A DNA stretch of 64,000 nucleotides, from positions 28,815 through 92,814 of the forward strand of contig CAZJQT010000002.1 in assembly GCA_964548655.1 (NCBI GenBank), given 5' to 3'. The stretch comes from CAZJQT01 sp964548655. GTDB lineage: Bacteria; Patescibacteriota; Saccharimonadia; Saccharimonadales; CAZJQT01. Positions 8,753 to 17,289 of the stretch are shown in pieces (within the stretch, counting starts at the first letter, position 1; each line of letters opens with the position of its first letter). Below the pieces are notes generated by a model. That model was not told where the DNA came from. It saw only the letters and a program-made list of their open reading frames with translations, and did no database searches. A program made the position numbers and the translations under genes.

Positions 8753-11368
8753 ATGACCAAAAAGGTAAAAAGGCTGTACGAACAGTTCCAGCCGAGACAC
8801 TACATCTTAGATTTGGCGATAGATAAAGAAAAAATGGTTTTTTCTGGTCAGGTTATTATTGCCGGGCAAAAAATTGGCAGACCATCACAAAGATTAACCT
8901 TTCATCAGAGTGGACTCAAAATCAAGAATGTTCATGTAGTACGTCATGACCGCAAAGGCGACCAAGAGCAAAAAATTGAACGTTTAAACGTGCATAAAGC
9001 TTATGAAGAAGTTCGGCTGCACAGTAAAGCGATGTTATATCCAGGTAGCTATACCATCAGATTGGAGTTTTCCGGCAAGATTACCCGTCAAATGAATGGT
9101 ATTTACCCTTGCCTCTTTGAATACAAGGGCAAACAAGAAAAGCTGATCGCTACCCAGTTTGAAAGCCATCACGCCCGCGAGGTTTTCCCTTGTATTGATG
9201 AGCCAGAAGCTAAGGCGACTTTTGATCTGAGTCTGACAACTAAAAAGGGCGAAGTTGTCCTCTCTAATACACCAGTAAAAACCGAAGAGACAGAGGGTAA
9301 GCTAACCACGACTAGCTTTGAAACCACCCCAAAAATGTCAACATACTTGCTGGCCTTTATTATTGGTAAGCTGGGCTACAAAGAGGCCAAAACAAAAGAC
9401 GGCGTAGTGGTGCGCACCTACGCCACGCCAGACAATGTAGGCTCGACCGACTTTGCGCTCGAAACGGCCATAAAATGTCTGGAATTTTATAATGATTATT
9501 TTGCTATTCCCTACCCTTTGGCCAAGTGTGATTTTGTGGCACTACCGGACTTTGCCAGCGGCGCTATGGAGAACTGGGGTGTCATAACTTTTCGCGAACA
9601 AGCTCTGTTGGTCGACCCTAAAAACTCAACTCTTGCCAGTAAACAATACGTAGCCTTGGTAGTCGCACACGAGCTCACGCACCAATGGTTTGGCAACTTA
9701 GTTACCATGCGCTGGTGGACCGACCTGTGGCTGAATGAAGGTTTTGCCAGCTGGATGGAGTATCTGGCAGTCGATCACCTATACCCCGATTGGCATGTCT
9801 GGACGCAGTTCCTGGTAGACGAACAACAACAGGCCTTGAAGCTCGATGCTCTAGAGCACACGCATCCGATCGAGGTGACGGTTAATCATCCGGATGAAAT
9901 TCGTACTATCTTTGACGCCATTAGTTACAGCAAAGGCGCCAGTGTTATTCATATGTTGGAAAAGTATTTGGGTCACGATGTTTTTCAGGGTGGGCTTAGG
10001 CACTACTTGAACAAACATCAATACGCCAATACTGACACTGTGGATCTCTGGGCCAGTTTAGAAGAAGTATCCGGTAAGCCGGTCAAAGAGTTTATGCAAG
10101 CCTGGACTACGCAACCAGGTTTTCCGTTGCTAGCTGCTAATATTAGCGACAATCAAATCAGCCTGGGCCAAAGTCGTTTCTTTGCTAACCCAGCTCACAA
10201 GAAACTGCCAGATCAACTTTGGCCCGTACCCCTTCAGGCATTAACGCCAGAAATACCAGCAACACTAGAAGCATCAAACAAAGATTTCCGTGTACCGGAA
10301 ACACGGCAGCTCAAATTTAATGTCGGACAAAGTGGTTTCTACCGAGTGGCCTATAACGCTACGCAACTCGAACGATTGGGTGATCAAATCCAAAAAGGCC
10401 ATATGCAGCCAGAAGATCGACTGGGCATCATCTCTGATCTGTTCGAAAACGCCAAAGCCGGCAGCAATGACACGGTTGACGCGCTGCATTTCCTGAGCCA
10501 TTTTGCCGAAGAGGACAACTACGCCGTCTGGGACACAATTGCTGGAGCAATTGGTTCACTTAGGTTGACAATGGATGATGAAACTTTGCGTGATGACATG
10601 AAGCCATTTATTCTGCGATTAGTAGCTTCTCAACTCAAGCGGCTCGGCTGGCAGCAGAAAAAGACGGATAGTCATTTTGATAAGTTACTCAGGCCCATCA
10701 TTCTGAGTCTGGCTGCCAATTCTGACGAACCCAAAGTGGTCAAACAATGTTTTGATCTATTTAAGAAAATTAAACATCCAGAAGACGTGGCGCCAGAACT
10801 TCGAGTTACAGCTTCGCCAACCCAAGTAAAACGCGGCATTGATATTGACCCGGATCTGCGCGGTACGGTTTTTGGTACTGTCGCCAGACTTGGTGGCAAA
10901 GCTGAGTTTGATAAGCTGGTGGCCTTGCACAATAACTCAACCCATAGTGAAGAGCGTACTACTTTATGTGCTGCTATAACTGGCTTCAATCAGCCTGAGC
11001 TTATTAAGCGAGCTCTGGGCATGATAACTTCGGATGATGTGCGCCTGCAGGACGTGGCCTACTGGATAGCCTACTCATTTATGAATCGCTATGCTAAAAA
11101 GCTAGCTTGGCAATGGACCAAACAAAATTGGAACTGGCTAGAGGAAAATCTAGGTACCGACCTTAGTTTTTACAGAATGCCGATTTATACTGCCAGGGTT
11201 TTCAGTGAGAAAAGTTTTATAAAAGAATACAAAGAGTTTTTTAAACCGCGCTTATCAATCGCCTTTGAGCGTTCATACAATCAAGGCCTAGAATTGTTGG
11301 ATATTCAAATTGCCTGGAAAGAGCGTGCCCTCAAAGAGGTGAAAACCTTTTTCAAAAATCAAACGTAA
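8753..11368 (+). CDS. pepN: M1 family zinc aminopeptidase (aminopeptidase N-like)
   Basis: 871 residues, the usual length. M1 enzymes remove N-terminal residues from peptides. The exopeptidase motif GAMENWG is at 270-276 and the zinc site H306-E-L-T-H310 is followed 18 residues later by E329 in NEGFA, so all catalytic residues are present. An N-terminal beta-saddle domain (1-200), the thermolysin-like domain (200-450) and a C-terminal ERAP1-like helical domain (about 530-860) follow in order. No signal peptide is seen, so it is probably cytoplasmic. TAGAAT at 8740-8745 predicts a start of transcription one base before the ATG. A role in using imported or host-derived peptides fits a small auxotrophic genome (inference). 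Confidence 0.95.
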   Translation: MTKKVKRLYEQFQPRHYILDLAIDKEKMVFSGQVIIAGQKIGRPSQRLTFHQSGLKIKNVHVVRHDRKGDQEQKIERLNVHKAYEEVRLHSKAMLYPGSYTIRLEFSGKITRQMNGIYPCLFEYKGKQEKLIATQFESHHAREVFPCIDEPEAKATFDLSLTTKKGEVVLSNTPVKTEETEGKLTTTSFETTPKMSTYLLAFIIGKLGYKEAKTKDGVVVRTYATPDNVGSTDFALETAIKCLEFYNDYFAIPYPLAKCDFVALPDFASGAMENWGVITFREQALLVDPKNSTLASKQYVALVVAHELTHQWFGNLVTMRWWTDLWLNEGFASWMEYLAVDHLYPDWHVWTQFLVDEQQQALKLDALEHTHPIEVTVNHPDEIRTIFDAISYSKGASVIHMLEKYLGHDVFQGGLRHYLNKHQYANTDTVDLWASLEEVSGKPVKEFMQAWTTQPGFPLLAANISDNQISLGQSRFFANPAHKKLPDQLWPVPLQALTPEIPATLEASNKDFRVPETRQLKFNVGQSGFYRVAYNATQLERLGDQIQKGHMQPEDRLGIISDLFENAKAGSNDTVDALHFLSHFAEEDNYAVWDTIAGAIGSLRLTMDDETLRDDMKPFILRLVASQLKRLGWQQKKTDSHFDKLLRPIILSLAANSDEPKVVKQCFDLFKKIKHPEDVAPELRVTASPTQVKRGIDIDPDLRGTVFGTVARLGGKAEFDKLVALHNNSTHSEERTTLCAAITGFNQPELIKRALGMITSDDVRLQDVAYWIAYSFMNRYAKKLAWQWTKQNWNWLEENLGTDLSFYRMPIYTARVFSEKSFIKEYKEFFKPRLSIAFERSYNQGLELLDIQIAWKERALKEVKTFFKNQT

Positions 11369-11799
11369 CCTATCTCCAGATACGGCTCACGTCCCAAATA
11401 ACCATCCTCAATAATTATTCTGAAATCTTCGATTACGTCTTTGGGTAAATTATTAGGATCTACCCTTACTAATTCAGAACACAGTTCGGGTTCGTTATTG
11501 ATAGGCTCTTCATTTGCTTCAAGACTAAGTTTGAATTCATAAGCGACGTACTCTGCTGTACTCTTGCGAGCAGCCACGCAATAAAATATAAATCGCTCCT
11601 CCGGTATTTCTAAACCAAGCTCCTCTTGAACTTCACGGGCCGCAGCTTGCCGCGGCGTCTCGCCAGCTTCTATATGTCCACCAGGCAAGCAAAGCTTGCC
11701 GTCCTCCCAACCAGTATTCTGACGGCGGCTTAATAATATCTGTCCATCTACTTCACATAGGACATTAGTCGAGCTACGAATCAAGTTCTTCTCTGACAT
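11359..11799 (-). CDS. NUDIX hydrolase
   Basis: 146 residues. The complete Nudix box (GHIEAGETP, then AREVQEELGL; pattern Gx5Ex7REUxEExGU) is present near residues 41-63, so Mg-dependent hydrolysis of a nucleoside diphosphate linked to another moiety is expected; the substrate cannot be told. It is the last gene of the rnhB-yraN-nudix operon: its ATG is one base after the yraN stop. Its 3' end overlaps the aminopeptidase gene tail to tail by ten bases. The TATAAT string directly before the ATG is too close to be a promoter. Confidence 0.9.
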   Translation of the reverse strand: MSEKNLIRSSTNVLCEVDGQILLSRRQNTGWEDGKLCLPGGHIEAGETPRQAAAREVQEELGLEIPEERFIFYCVAARKSTAEYVAYEFKLSLEANEEPINNEPELCSELVRVDPNNLPKDVIEDFRIIIEDGYLGREPYLEIGYV

Positions 11800-11800
11800 A

Positions 11801-12142
11801 TTATAAATCTGTCACAAAATTAGATATTTGCAAGTCAGCACCTGAAACCTCCAGTGCCGATAATTGATAGTCTCCAGACCAACGGTTCTGGCTGACCCAC
11901 ATTTCGGCTGCAAAAGTCATTTGCTCTAGCTTTTTAGGTGTAATGTAGTCTAAGCCACCACCAAAAGCATCTGATCTTCGGTATTTAACCTCGACAAAAT
12001 AGATAGTTTTGGCCTTTTGGGCAACTATATCAATCTCGCACCAGCGGGTCCGCCAATTCTGGTCTAGCACTTTGAAACCCTGGTCTTTTAAATATTGGGC
12101 GGCTGCCGCCTCTGCCTGGCGACCACTAACAAAAGTTGTCAT
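11801..12142 (-). CDS. YraN-family (UPF0102) putative endonuclease
   Basis: 113 residues, full length for the family. YraN proteins have a Holliday-junction-resolvase-like PD-(D/E)xK fold. The acidic and lysine residues are visible in CEIDIVAQ and in FVEVKYR. They almost always lie beside rnhB, as here. The ATG overlaps the rnhB stop (ATGA), which indicates translational coupling. The exact substrate is unknown in the family. Confidence 0.9.
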   Translation of the reverse strand: MTTFVSGRQAEAAAAQYLKDQGFKVLDQNWRTRWCEIDIVAQKAKTIYFVEVKYRRSDAFGGGLDYITPKKLEQMTFAAEMWVSQNRWSGDYQLSALEVSGADLQISNFVTDL

Positions 12143-12702
12143 GCTAGTAATGCCTTGACTGGTTTATATGAACGTCTGTGAACTTGGCTGACGCCGTGTT
12201 TTTGCAGTAATTGTAAGTGTAGTTTAGTGCCATAACCGACGTGTTTATCGAATTCATAATCGGGGTAGAACTGCGCCAGCCTAGTCATGTGTTGGTCGCG
12301 TTTAACTTTAGCGTAGATACTAGCGGCACTGACGATTGGCTGGGTTGCGTCGGCTTTAACCATCGTCTTTACATTTACAAATTCGGCTGGACAGTAATTG
12401 ATCAGACCGTCCATGATGATATGTTCATCTACCAACGTACCTAGCGCCATTAGGGCCCGGCTGACGCCCAAGCGCAAAGCACGGGTTATACCAATTTTAT
12501 CGATCTCCTCCGGTTGGACCCAGCCTTCGCCAAGATCGCAGCATTCTACTATTGGTTCAAAAAGTTCTTCGCGCTTTTTTCTGGATAAAACTTTGGAGTC
12601 GGCCAATCCGTCTGGCAAGACTTGTTTGGCACGGGCAGCAACTACAAGTAAAGGACCGGCCCAACTACCGCGTCCAACTTCATCTATACCAACAACCCGC
12701 AT
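12139..12702 (-). CDS. rnhB: Ribonuclease HII
   Basis: 187 residues. RNase HII cuts RNA in RNA-DNA hybrids and single ribonucleotides in DNA. The active-site block GIDEVGRGSWAGPL near residues 5-18 has the DE pair, and further aspartates lie at about 97 and 115. The start is fixed by a TGC-TAGAAT box (12709-12714) seven bases upstream, so the mRNA is leaderless. It leads the operon with yraN and a nudix gene. Confidence 0.96.
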   Translation of the reverse strand: MRVVGIDEVGRGSWAGPLLVVAARAKQVLPDGLADSKVLSRKKREELFEPIVECCDLGEGWVQPEEIDKIGITRALRLGVSRALMALGTLVDEHIIMDGLINYCPAEFVNVKTMVKADATQPIVSAASIYAKVKRDQHMTRLAQFYPDYEFDKHVGYGTKLHLQLLQKHGVSQVHRRSYKPVKALLA

Positions 12703-12708
12703 GGGTTT

Positions 12709-12714
12709 ATTCTA
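12709..12714 (-). promoter_or_regulatory. Extended -10 (TGC-TAGAAT) of leaderless rnhB
   Basis: Minus strand GTGCTAGAAT. The seventh base after the box is the A of the rnhB ATG at 12702. It lies just beyond the rplS stop, so rnhB has its own promoter. Confidence 0.65.
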
Positions 12715-12727
12715 GCACTAAATTTTT

Positions 12728-13273
12728 CTATTCTTCTTCGCTGGTCTCAGATTTGGCAGCCTGATCGTGGGCGGCTAGAGCGGCTTCGGCTTTAGCTTCT
12801 TCTTTGGCATCTTCTTCAGCTTTCTTAGCAGCTTCAATCTCGTGCTGTTTGGCGGCTAATTCTTTGGCTTCTTGCTCAGCTTTCTCGGCTTCTTCGTCGC
12901 GGACATCATTTACAGATTGAGCGTCAAAGTCTAGGCCGGTTAGACGGGCTGATTTGCCAGTGCGCTCACGCATGTACGTCAGGTAATTACGGCGCACTTT
13001 GCTACGCTTGGTAACGTCAATCTTAACTACCAAAGGACTGTGTAATAAAAAGCTTTTCTCAACGCCAACACCACTAGCAATACGGCGAACGGTAATGCGG
13101 CTAGTATGGCTACCTTTGCGGTCAGTACGGATGACCAAGCCTTGGAAGATCTGAATACGCTCTTTACTGCCCTCGCGAATTTTCTGATGCACTTTAACAG
13201 TGTCGCCAGACCTAACGTCTACGACTTGCTTCTTGCGGTACTTGTCCTCAATTTTGCTAATAACAGATTGCAT
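12728..13273 (-). CDS. rplS: Ribosomal protein L19 with a long acidic/alanine-rich tail
   Basis: L19 sits at the 30S-50S interface of the large subunit. Residues 1-115 are ordinary L19 (VRSGDTVKVHQKIREG, GVEKSFLLHSP, KVRRNYLTYMRERTGKSARL). Family members usually end there, at about 115 residues; this one has about 65 further residues made almost only of A, E, K, D and Q, probably a helix or disordered tail. The promoter TTGAAA-17-TAGAGT (13283-13311) predicts a leader of three bases. Confidence 0.96.
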   Translation of the reverse strand: MQSVISKIEDKYRKKQVVDVRSGDTVKVHQKIREGSKERIQIFQGLVIRTDRKGSHTSRITVRRIASGVGVEKSFLLHSPLVVKIDVTKRSKVRRNYLTYMRERTGKSARLTGLDFDAQSVNDVRDEEAEKAEQEAKELAAKQHEIEAAKKAEEDAKEEAKAEAALAAHDQAAKSETSEEE

Positions 13274-13282
13274 AACCTGAAC

Positions 13283-13311
13283 ACTCTACCTTACTCTAAA
13301 GATTTTTTCAA
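13283..13311 (-). promoter_or_regulatory. rplS promoter
   Basis: Minus strand TTGAAA (13306-13311), 17 bases, TAGAGT (13283-13288). Predicted start 13276, ATG 13273. The -35 box lies in the last codons of the upstream orphan gene. Confidence 0.65.
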
Positions 13312-13868
13312 GCGTTTAGCGCTATGACACCGGGCTCAGATTGTTGCCTATATGCTATTTTGGCTTTTCTAAGCTCTCGTTGCCCCCAATAAGCCGTAGT
13401 CACTGTTTTACCCTGTCCTTGCTGGTTGCCATACTCTTTAGCTAGCAAAACATCTGGGAAAAGACGAACCGTTATGAACCGTTCAATCACAGCCTCGAAA
13501 GCAAAACCTAATTGATCATTTATCACAATTGGAGGATTTTCCGGGTCAAATTCAAACACACCACGAACTTTAATTTTTCCTACCGGTTCATCAAACTCTT
13601 GTCGACCCAAAATCAAGCCACCAAACGTAAGCTTACGCGTCTGTGTCTCGTATGATGGCTCAAGTCCTGGAACCAACGACTGACTCAATTCATTTAATTG
13701 TTTTGCTTTATAGATCGGCTCAATCGGTGCGACCGAAAAAGTGACATCCTGGCCAGGTATTTCATCAAACCCAGTCGGATTCAGAAAAACTTTATTGTGC
13801 ACATGCGCCACGCGTATATCATCGCGATCATGTAATGCTTCAGTGATAATCTCTAGATTGTTTGTCAT
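13308..13868 (-). CDS. Orphan protein, 186 residues
   Basis: No family recognised. It is a soluble protein predicted to be rich in beta strands, without signal peptide or membrane segment. GGAGG lies four bases before the ATG, one of the clearest ribosome-binding sites in the window, and TATAAA at 13884-13889 is a likely -10 giving a leader of about nine bases. It stands upstream of rplS and diverges from the malic enzyme gene. Confidence 0.65.
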   Translation of the reverse strand: MTNNLEIITEALHDRDDIRVAHVHNKVFLNPTGFDEIPGQDVTFSVAPIEPIYKAKQLNELSQSLVPGLEPSYETQTRKLTFGGLILGRQEFDEPVGKIKVRGVFEFDPENPPIVINDQLGFAFEAVIERFITVRLFPDVLLAKEYGNQQGQGKTVTTAYWGQRELRKAKIAYRQQSEPGVIALNA

Positions 13869-13922
13869 TTTACCTCCGCTCTTTTTATAGCTTACTCTCT
13901 ATGAGCGAGCCCATCAATAAGC

Positions 13923-13928
13923 TATGAT
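13923..13928 (+). promoter_or_regulatory. -10 box of the leaderless malic enzyme gene
   Basis: TATGAT; seven bases after its end is the A of the ATG at 13935. Confidence 0.55.
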
Positions 13929-13934
13929 TAGGTA

Positions 13935-15068
13935 ATGGATTATAGGAAAGAGGCGTTAAAAAAACACAAACAACTGAAGGGCAAAATTGCTGTTGTATTA
14001 AAGGACAAATTGGACAGCCAAGACAAGTTGAGCACTTATTACACACCTGGTGTGGCCGCGGTTTCTAGCTACGTGGCTGAACATCCCAAGGAGGCCCGTG
14101 ATTATACTTGGTTAGGAAACAGCGTAGCCGTGATCAGTGACGGCTCAGCTGTTTTGGGTCTTGGCGATATTGGGCCGTATGGCGCTTTGCCCGTTATGGA
14201 AGGTAAAGCTATGTTGTTCAAACATTTTGCTGGCATTGATGCTGTGCCGATTATCCTAGATGTTCATTCAGCCGATGAAATAGTCAAAACAGTACTAGCT
14301 ATTGCGCCCAGCTTTGGCGGTATCAATCTAGAAGATATTGCCGCGCCGATTTGTTTTGAAGTTGAGGACCGTGTTAAAGCCGCTCTCAATATTCCAGTAA
14401 TGCACGATGACCAACATGGCACGGCCATTGTTGTCCTGGCCGGGCTTATTAACGCAGCCAAAGTTACTGGTAAGGACCTGAGAAAATGTCGGGTGGTTTG
14501 TGTTGGCGCCGGCGCGGCCGGTACTGCAGTTATGAAATTATTAAATCTATATGCCAAGCCAGAGATCTTAATTGTCGATAGCCAAGGCATAATCAGTCGT
14601 GGCCGCAAAGATTTAAATTCCGAAAAGAAGAAACTACTAAAGTTCACTAATCCAAAAAATGTCAGTGGTTCACTGGAAGATGCTATGAAAGGCGCTGATA
14701 TATTCATCGGCGTGTCTAAGGCCGGACTGTTAACGGCTAAAATGATAAAAACTATGGCAAAAGACCCGATTATTTTTGCCATGGCCAACCCAGTACCTGA
14801 GATTATGCCCGATATTGCACTGAAAGCAGGTGTGGCTGTCATGGCCACCGGCCGCAGCGACTTCCCTAATCAAGTCAATAATGCTCTGGCCTTCCCGGGT
14901 GTCTTCCGCGGAGCGCTAGATAATAGAGTCAATAAGATTACTGATCAGCACAAAATTGCCGCGGCCGAAGTTATAGCTAGCTTGGTTGCGAAACCTACAG
15001 CCGATTGCATAATCCCCAGCGTCCTTGACAAACGCCTAGTGCCAAGCATTGCCAAGGTTATAGTTTAG
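13935..15068 (+). CDS. NAD(P)-dependent malic enzyme, short form
   Basis: 377 residues, about the length of short bacterial malic enzymes without a C-terminal phosphotransacetylase domain. It converts malate to pyruvate and CO2 with reduction of NAD or NADP. The N-terminal catalytic part shows YYTPGVAAVSSYVAEHP, GLGDIGPYGALPVMEGKA and HDDQHGTAIVV; the Rossmann domain begins at VCVGAGAAGTAV (about residues 185-196). Cofactor choice cannot be told. In fermentative CPR bacteria it links malate to pyruvate. Its stop overlaps the pilB stop tail to tail by four bases. Confidence 0.93.
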   Translation: MDYRKEALKKHKQLKGKIAVVLKDKLDSQDKLSTYYTPGVAAVSSYVAEHPKEARDYTWLGNSVAVISDGSAVLGLGDIGPYGALPVMEGKAMLFKHFAGIDAVPIILDVHSADEIVKTVLAIAPSFGGINLEDIAAPICFEVEDRVKAALNIPVMHDDQHGTAIVVLAGLINAAKVTGKDLRKCRVVCVGAGAAGTAVMKLLNLYAKPEILIVDSQGIISRGRKDLNSEKKKLLKFTNPKNVSGSLEDAMKGADIFIGVSKAGLLTAKMIKTMAKDPIIFAMANPVPEIMPDIALKAGVAVMATGRSDFPNQVNNALAFPGVFRGALDNRVNKITDQHKIAAAEVIASLVAKPTADCIIPSVLDKRLVPSIAKVIV

Positions 15069-16666
15069 CCAACAGTGCGGTAGATTTCTTCGATGGTGGT
15101 TTCGCCAGCTAGAACTTTCAGAATACCGTCTTGCAGAATTGTGCGCATACCGCTAGCAATGGCAGCATCTTCTATGTCTTGGGTTGACGAGGATTTACCA
15201 CTGCTCAAAAGCTCGCCAATCTTGCCGCTCATCAGGAACTGTTCGCGCAAAGCAACTTGGCCCTTGTAGCCAAACGGGTTGTCAGCCGAACTGCCAGGTT
15301 TATAGAGCTGTAGGTTGGTCAGATTTGGTTTGTCGGTTCCCGGTGGCAAGGTATCGAGGACTTGTTTGATCTTGCCAACAACGGCAATGTCTGGCGTGTA
15401 AGGCTGTTTGGTAGCATCGTCCAGCCGGCGCACCAAACGCTGGGCCATAACTAGGCGAATAGCCGACACAAACAGCGGGTTTTGGCCAATAATATCCACT
15501 AAGCGGGTGAGTGCCGCAGCAGCCGAACCAGCGTGAAAGGTCGACAGTACCAAATGTCCAGTCAGGGCCGCCTGCAAAGCAGTTTTAGCGGTATCGGGGT
15601 CGCGGATCTCACCAACCATCACGACGTCTGGGTCAAGCCTTAGCACGGCGCGAAGTTTCTCGGCAAAGTTAGTCTCCTGCGAACTTTGCGAAGTGACTGA
15701 GATCTGAGTAATGCCCTCAAACTGGTACTCAACCGGATCCTCGATAGTTATGATCTTGCGCTCCTCGGAATTGAGCATGTTGAGCATGGAATAAAGCGTT
15801 GTAGTCTTACCAGATCCGGTTGGCCCGACAACTAAGACCAGGCCGCTGGGTTTGGCGATGATATCGTCAACAATCTGACGCTCACTGGGCGACAAACCCA
15901 AACGATCCAAGTTGTACATTGACTGGTCCATATTGAAAAGGCGCATAACTACGTCCATGCCGTTAATGGTTGGTACGGTTTCAAGACGCAGATTAACGTC
16001 TACCGAAGCGCCATCGCTCATTTCGACAGTTTGTGAGACATGACCCTGTTGGGCTTCTTGAGCCGATGTCGAAACATTGCCGGCACTGGCAATTGCAGAA
16101 ATCAAAACTCGGTACTTGTCAGGTTCTAGCCGGGCAATCTTATGCAGAACACCGTCAATTCTAAAACGGACCTGCGCGAAAGTGCGCTGTGACTCCAGAT
16201 GTATGTCTGAAGCGTTCAAACGATGAGCTTGTTGCACTAGGTAGGCCAGCATATCAGCCGCTTTGACCTGTGCAAGTACTGCCGATACTTGGTCTACCTG
16301 CCCTTGGTTAGTGGTCCGCTCAATGGAAATATTTTGATAGACGACAGCTTTCGGTGGATCGTATAGCTTCATGTAGTCTCTAAAGCCAGCATCAGAAATC
16401 AAGGCAAAACTAATCTGTTGATCCGGGAAACGGTGGCGCAAATTAGTCATGGTTTGCTGCGAGGTGGTGTTAGTTATGCCGAATAAAATATTATGTTCAT
16501 CAGACTTAAGAGGTATGACCTTGAGGTCATAGAGCTCGGGATTGGTCAGAATGTCTTTATAAAGCTGCTTGTTAACTACCGCCGACGTATCAAAATAAGC
16601 CAAATTCAGAATTTGGGCACGGCGCTGGGCATTGGCTTCTTCATCACGGCGGGCATCTTGAGACAT
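15065..16666 (-). CDS. pilB: Type IV pilus assembly ATPase PilB (GspE family), cysteine-free
   Basis: 533 residues from ATG 16666. PilB powers pilus extension at the cytoplasmic membrane. An MshE-like N-terminal domain (1-110) is followed by the ATPase core: GPTGSGKTTT (Walker A), ITIEDPVEYQFEGITQ (Asp box), DPDVVMVGEIRD (Walker B) and LSTFHAGSA (His box). PilB and GspE normally carry two CxxC pairs that bind zinc between LVRRL and GRxGxxE. Here these places read RRLDDATKQPY and GSSADNPFGYKGQ, and the protein has no cysteine at all. A GTG six bases upstream (16672) is also in frame, but TATAAT (16675-16680) predicts transcription from about 16668, so the ATG is preferred. No other pilus genes lie nearby. 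Confidence 0.94.
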   Translation of the reverse strand: MSQDARRDEEANAQRRAQILNLAYFDTSAVVNKQLYKDILTNPELYDLKVIPLKSDEHNILFGITNTTSQQTMTNLRHRFPDQQISFALISDAGFRDYMKLYDPPKAVVYQNISIERTTNQGQVDQVSAVLAQVKAADMLAYLVQQAHRLNASDIHLESQRTFAQVRFRIDGVLHKIARLEPDKYRVLISAIASAGNVSTSAQEAQQGHVSQTVEMSDGASVDVNLRLETVPTINGMDVVMRLFNMDQSMYNLDRLGLSPSERQIVDDIIAKPSGLVLVVGPTGSGKTTTLYSMLNMLNSEERKIITIEDPVEYQFEGITQISVTSQSSQETNFAEKLRAVLRLDPDVVMVGEIRDPDTAKTALQAALTGHLVLSTFHAGSAAAALTRLVDIIGQNPLFVSAIRLVMAQRLVRRLDDATKQPYTPDIAVVGKIKQVLDTLPPGTDKPNLTNLQLYKPGSSADNPFGYKGQVALREQFLMSGKIGELLSSGKSSSTQDIEDAAIASGMRTILQDGILKVLAGETTIEEIYRTVG

Positions 16667-16674
16667 TGACACTC

Positions 16675-16703
16675 ATTATAAACGTAAGCATATAGATTGG
16701 TAA
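16675..16703 (-). promoter_or_regulatory. pilB promoter
   Basis: Minus strand TTACCA (16698-16703), 17 bases, TATAAT (16675-16680). Predicted start about 16668, two bases before ATG 16666. Confidence 0.65.
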
Positions 16704-16737
16704 AACCAGATTAATTTTGTAAAAGCCTAAAAGTGCA

Positions 16738-16743
16738 TACAAT
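16738..16743 (+). promoter_or_regulatory. -10 box of the leaderless SpoU methyltransferase gene
   Basis: TACAAT; the seventh base after it is the A of ATG 16750. Confidence 0.6.
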
Positions 16744-16749
16744 TGAGGC

Positions 16750-17274
16750 ATGAAACGCATTGTCTTGATTGCCCATAACCTTCGTAGCTGTCATAACGTC
16801 GGCTCATTGCTGAGGACAGCCGATGGTTTCGGGGTTGAGAAAGTTTTTCTGACTGGTTATACACCCTATCCCATTTCGCCTGATGATCAGAGATTGCCGC
16901 ATCTGGCTTTGGCGCAGACCAAGCAGATACATAAAACAGCTCTAGGAGCCGAAAAGACTCAAGCCTGGCTTCATCAGCAAGACATCACAACCCTAATTTC
17001 AGACTTAAAACAACAAGGTTACAGGGTAGCTGCGCTTGAGCAAACTAATAAGTCTACACCTCTCAATAGCTACAAGAGTGAGGCTGATATAGCTGTTATT
17101 GTGGGTAACGAGGTAGACGGCTTAGCACAGTCCGTTCTGGGTCTGTGCGACCAAGTTCTGGAGATCCCTATGCAGGGCAAGAAAGAATCTTTTAATGTTG
17201 CCAGCGCTGCGGCCATTGCGCTTTACCACTTACGCTTAATAGGTCCACATCTTCGCACCAGCCGGACTGCTTAG
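16750..17274 (+). CDS. TrmH/SpoU-family RNA 2'-O-methyltransferase
   Basis: 174 residues, a SPOUT knot methyltransferase without an extra RNA-binding domain. The SAM-binding knot shows NLRSCHNVGSLLRTADGFGV (motif 1), IAVIVGNEVDGL (motif 2) and IPMQGKKESFNVASAAAIAL (motif 3). Such short members resemble TrmL or TrmH and act on tRNA wobble or D-loop positions; which nucleotide is modified cannot be told here. The message is predicted to be leaderless. It is followed by a non-coding repeat-like element (17290-17404). Confidence 0.9.
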   Translation: MKRIVLIAHNLRSCHNVGSLLRTADGFGVEKVFLTGYTPYPISPDDQRLPHLALAQTKQIHKTALGAEKTQAWLHQQDITTLISDLKQQGYRVAALEQTNKSTPLNSYKSEADIAVIVGNEVDGLAQSVLGLCDQVLEIPMQGKKESFNVASAAAIALYHLRLIGPHLRTSRTA

Positions 17275-17289
17275 ATGCAAAGCACCTAA

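Noticed and set aside
11801..11815. TATAAT next to the nudix ATG as a promoter
   Set aside because: The box ends right at the ATG, so transcription would begin inside the gene; it is formed by the end of yraN.
14264..14848. 194-codon frame antisense to the malic enzyme gene
   Set aside because: Shadow of a strongly conserved enzyme; no start signals.
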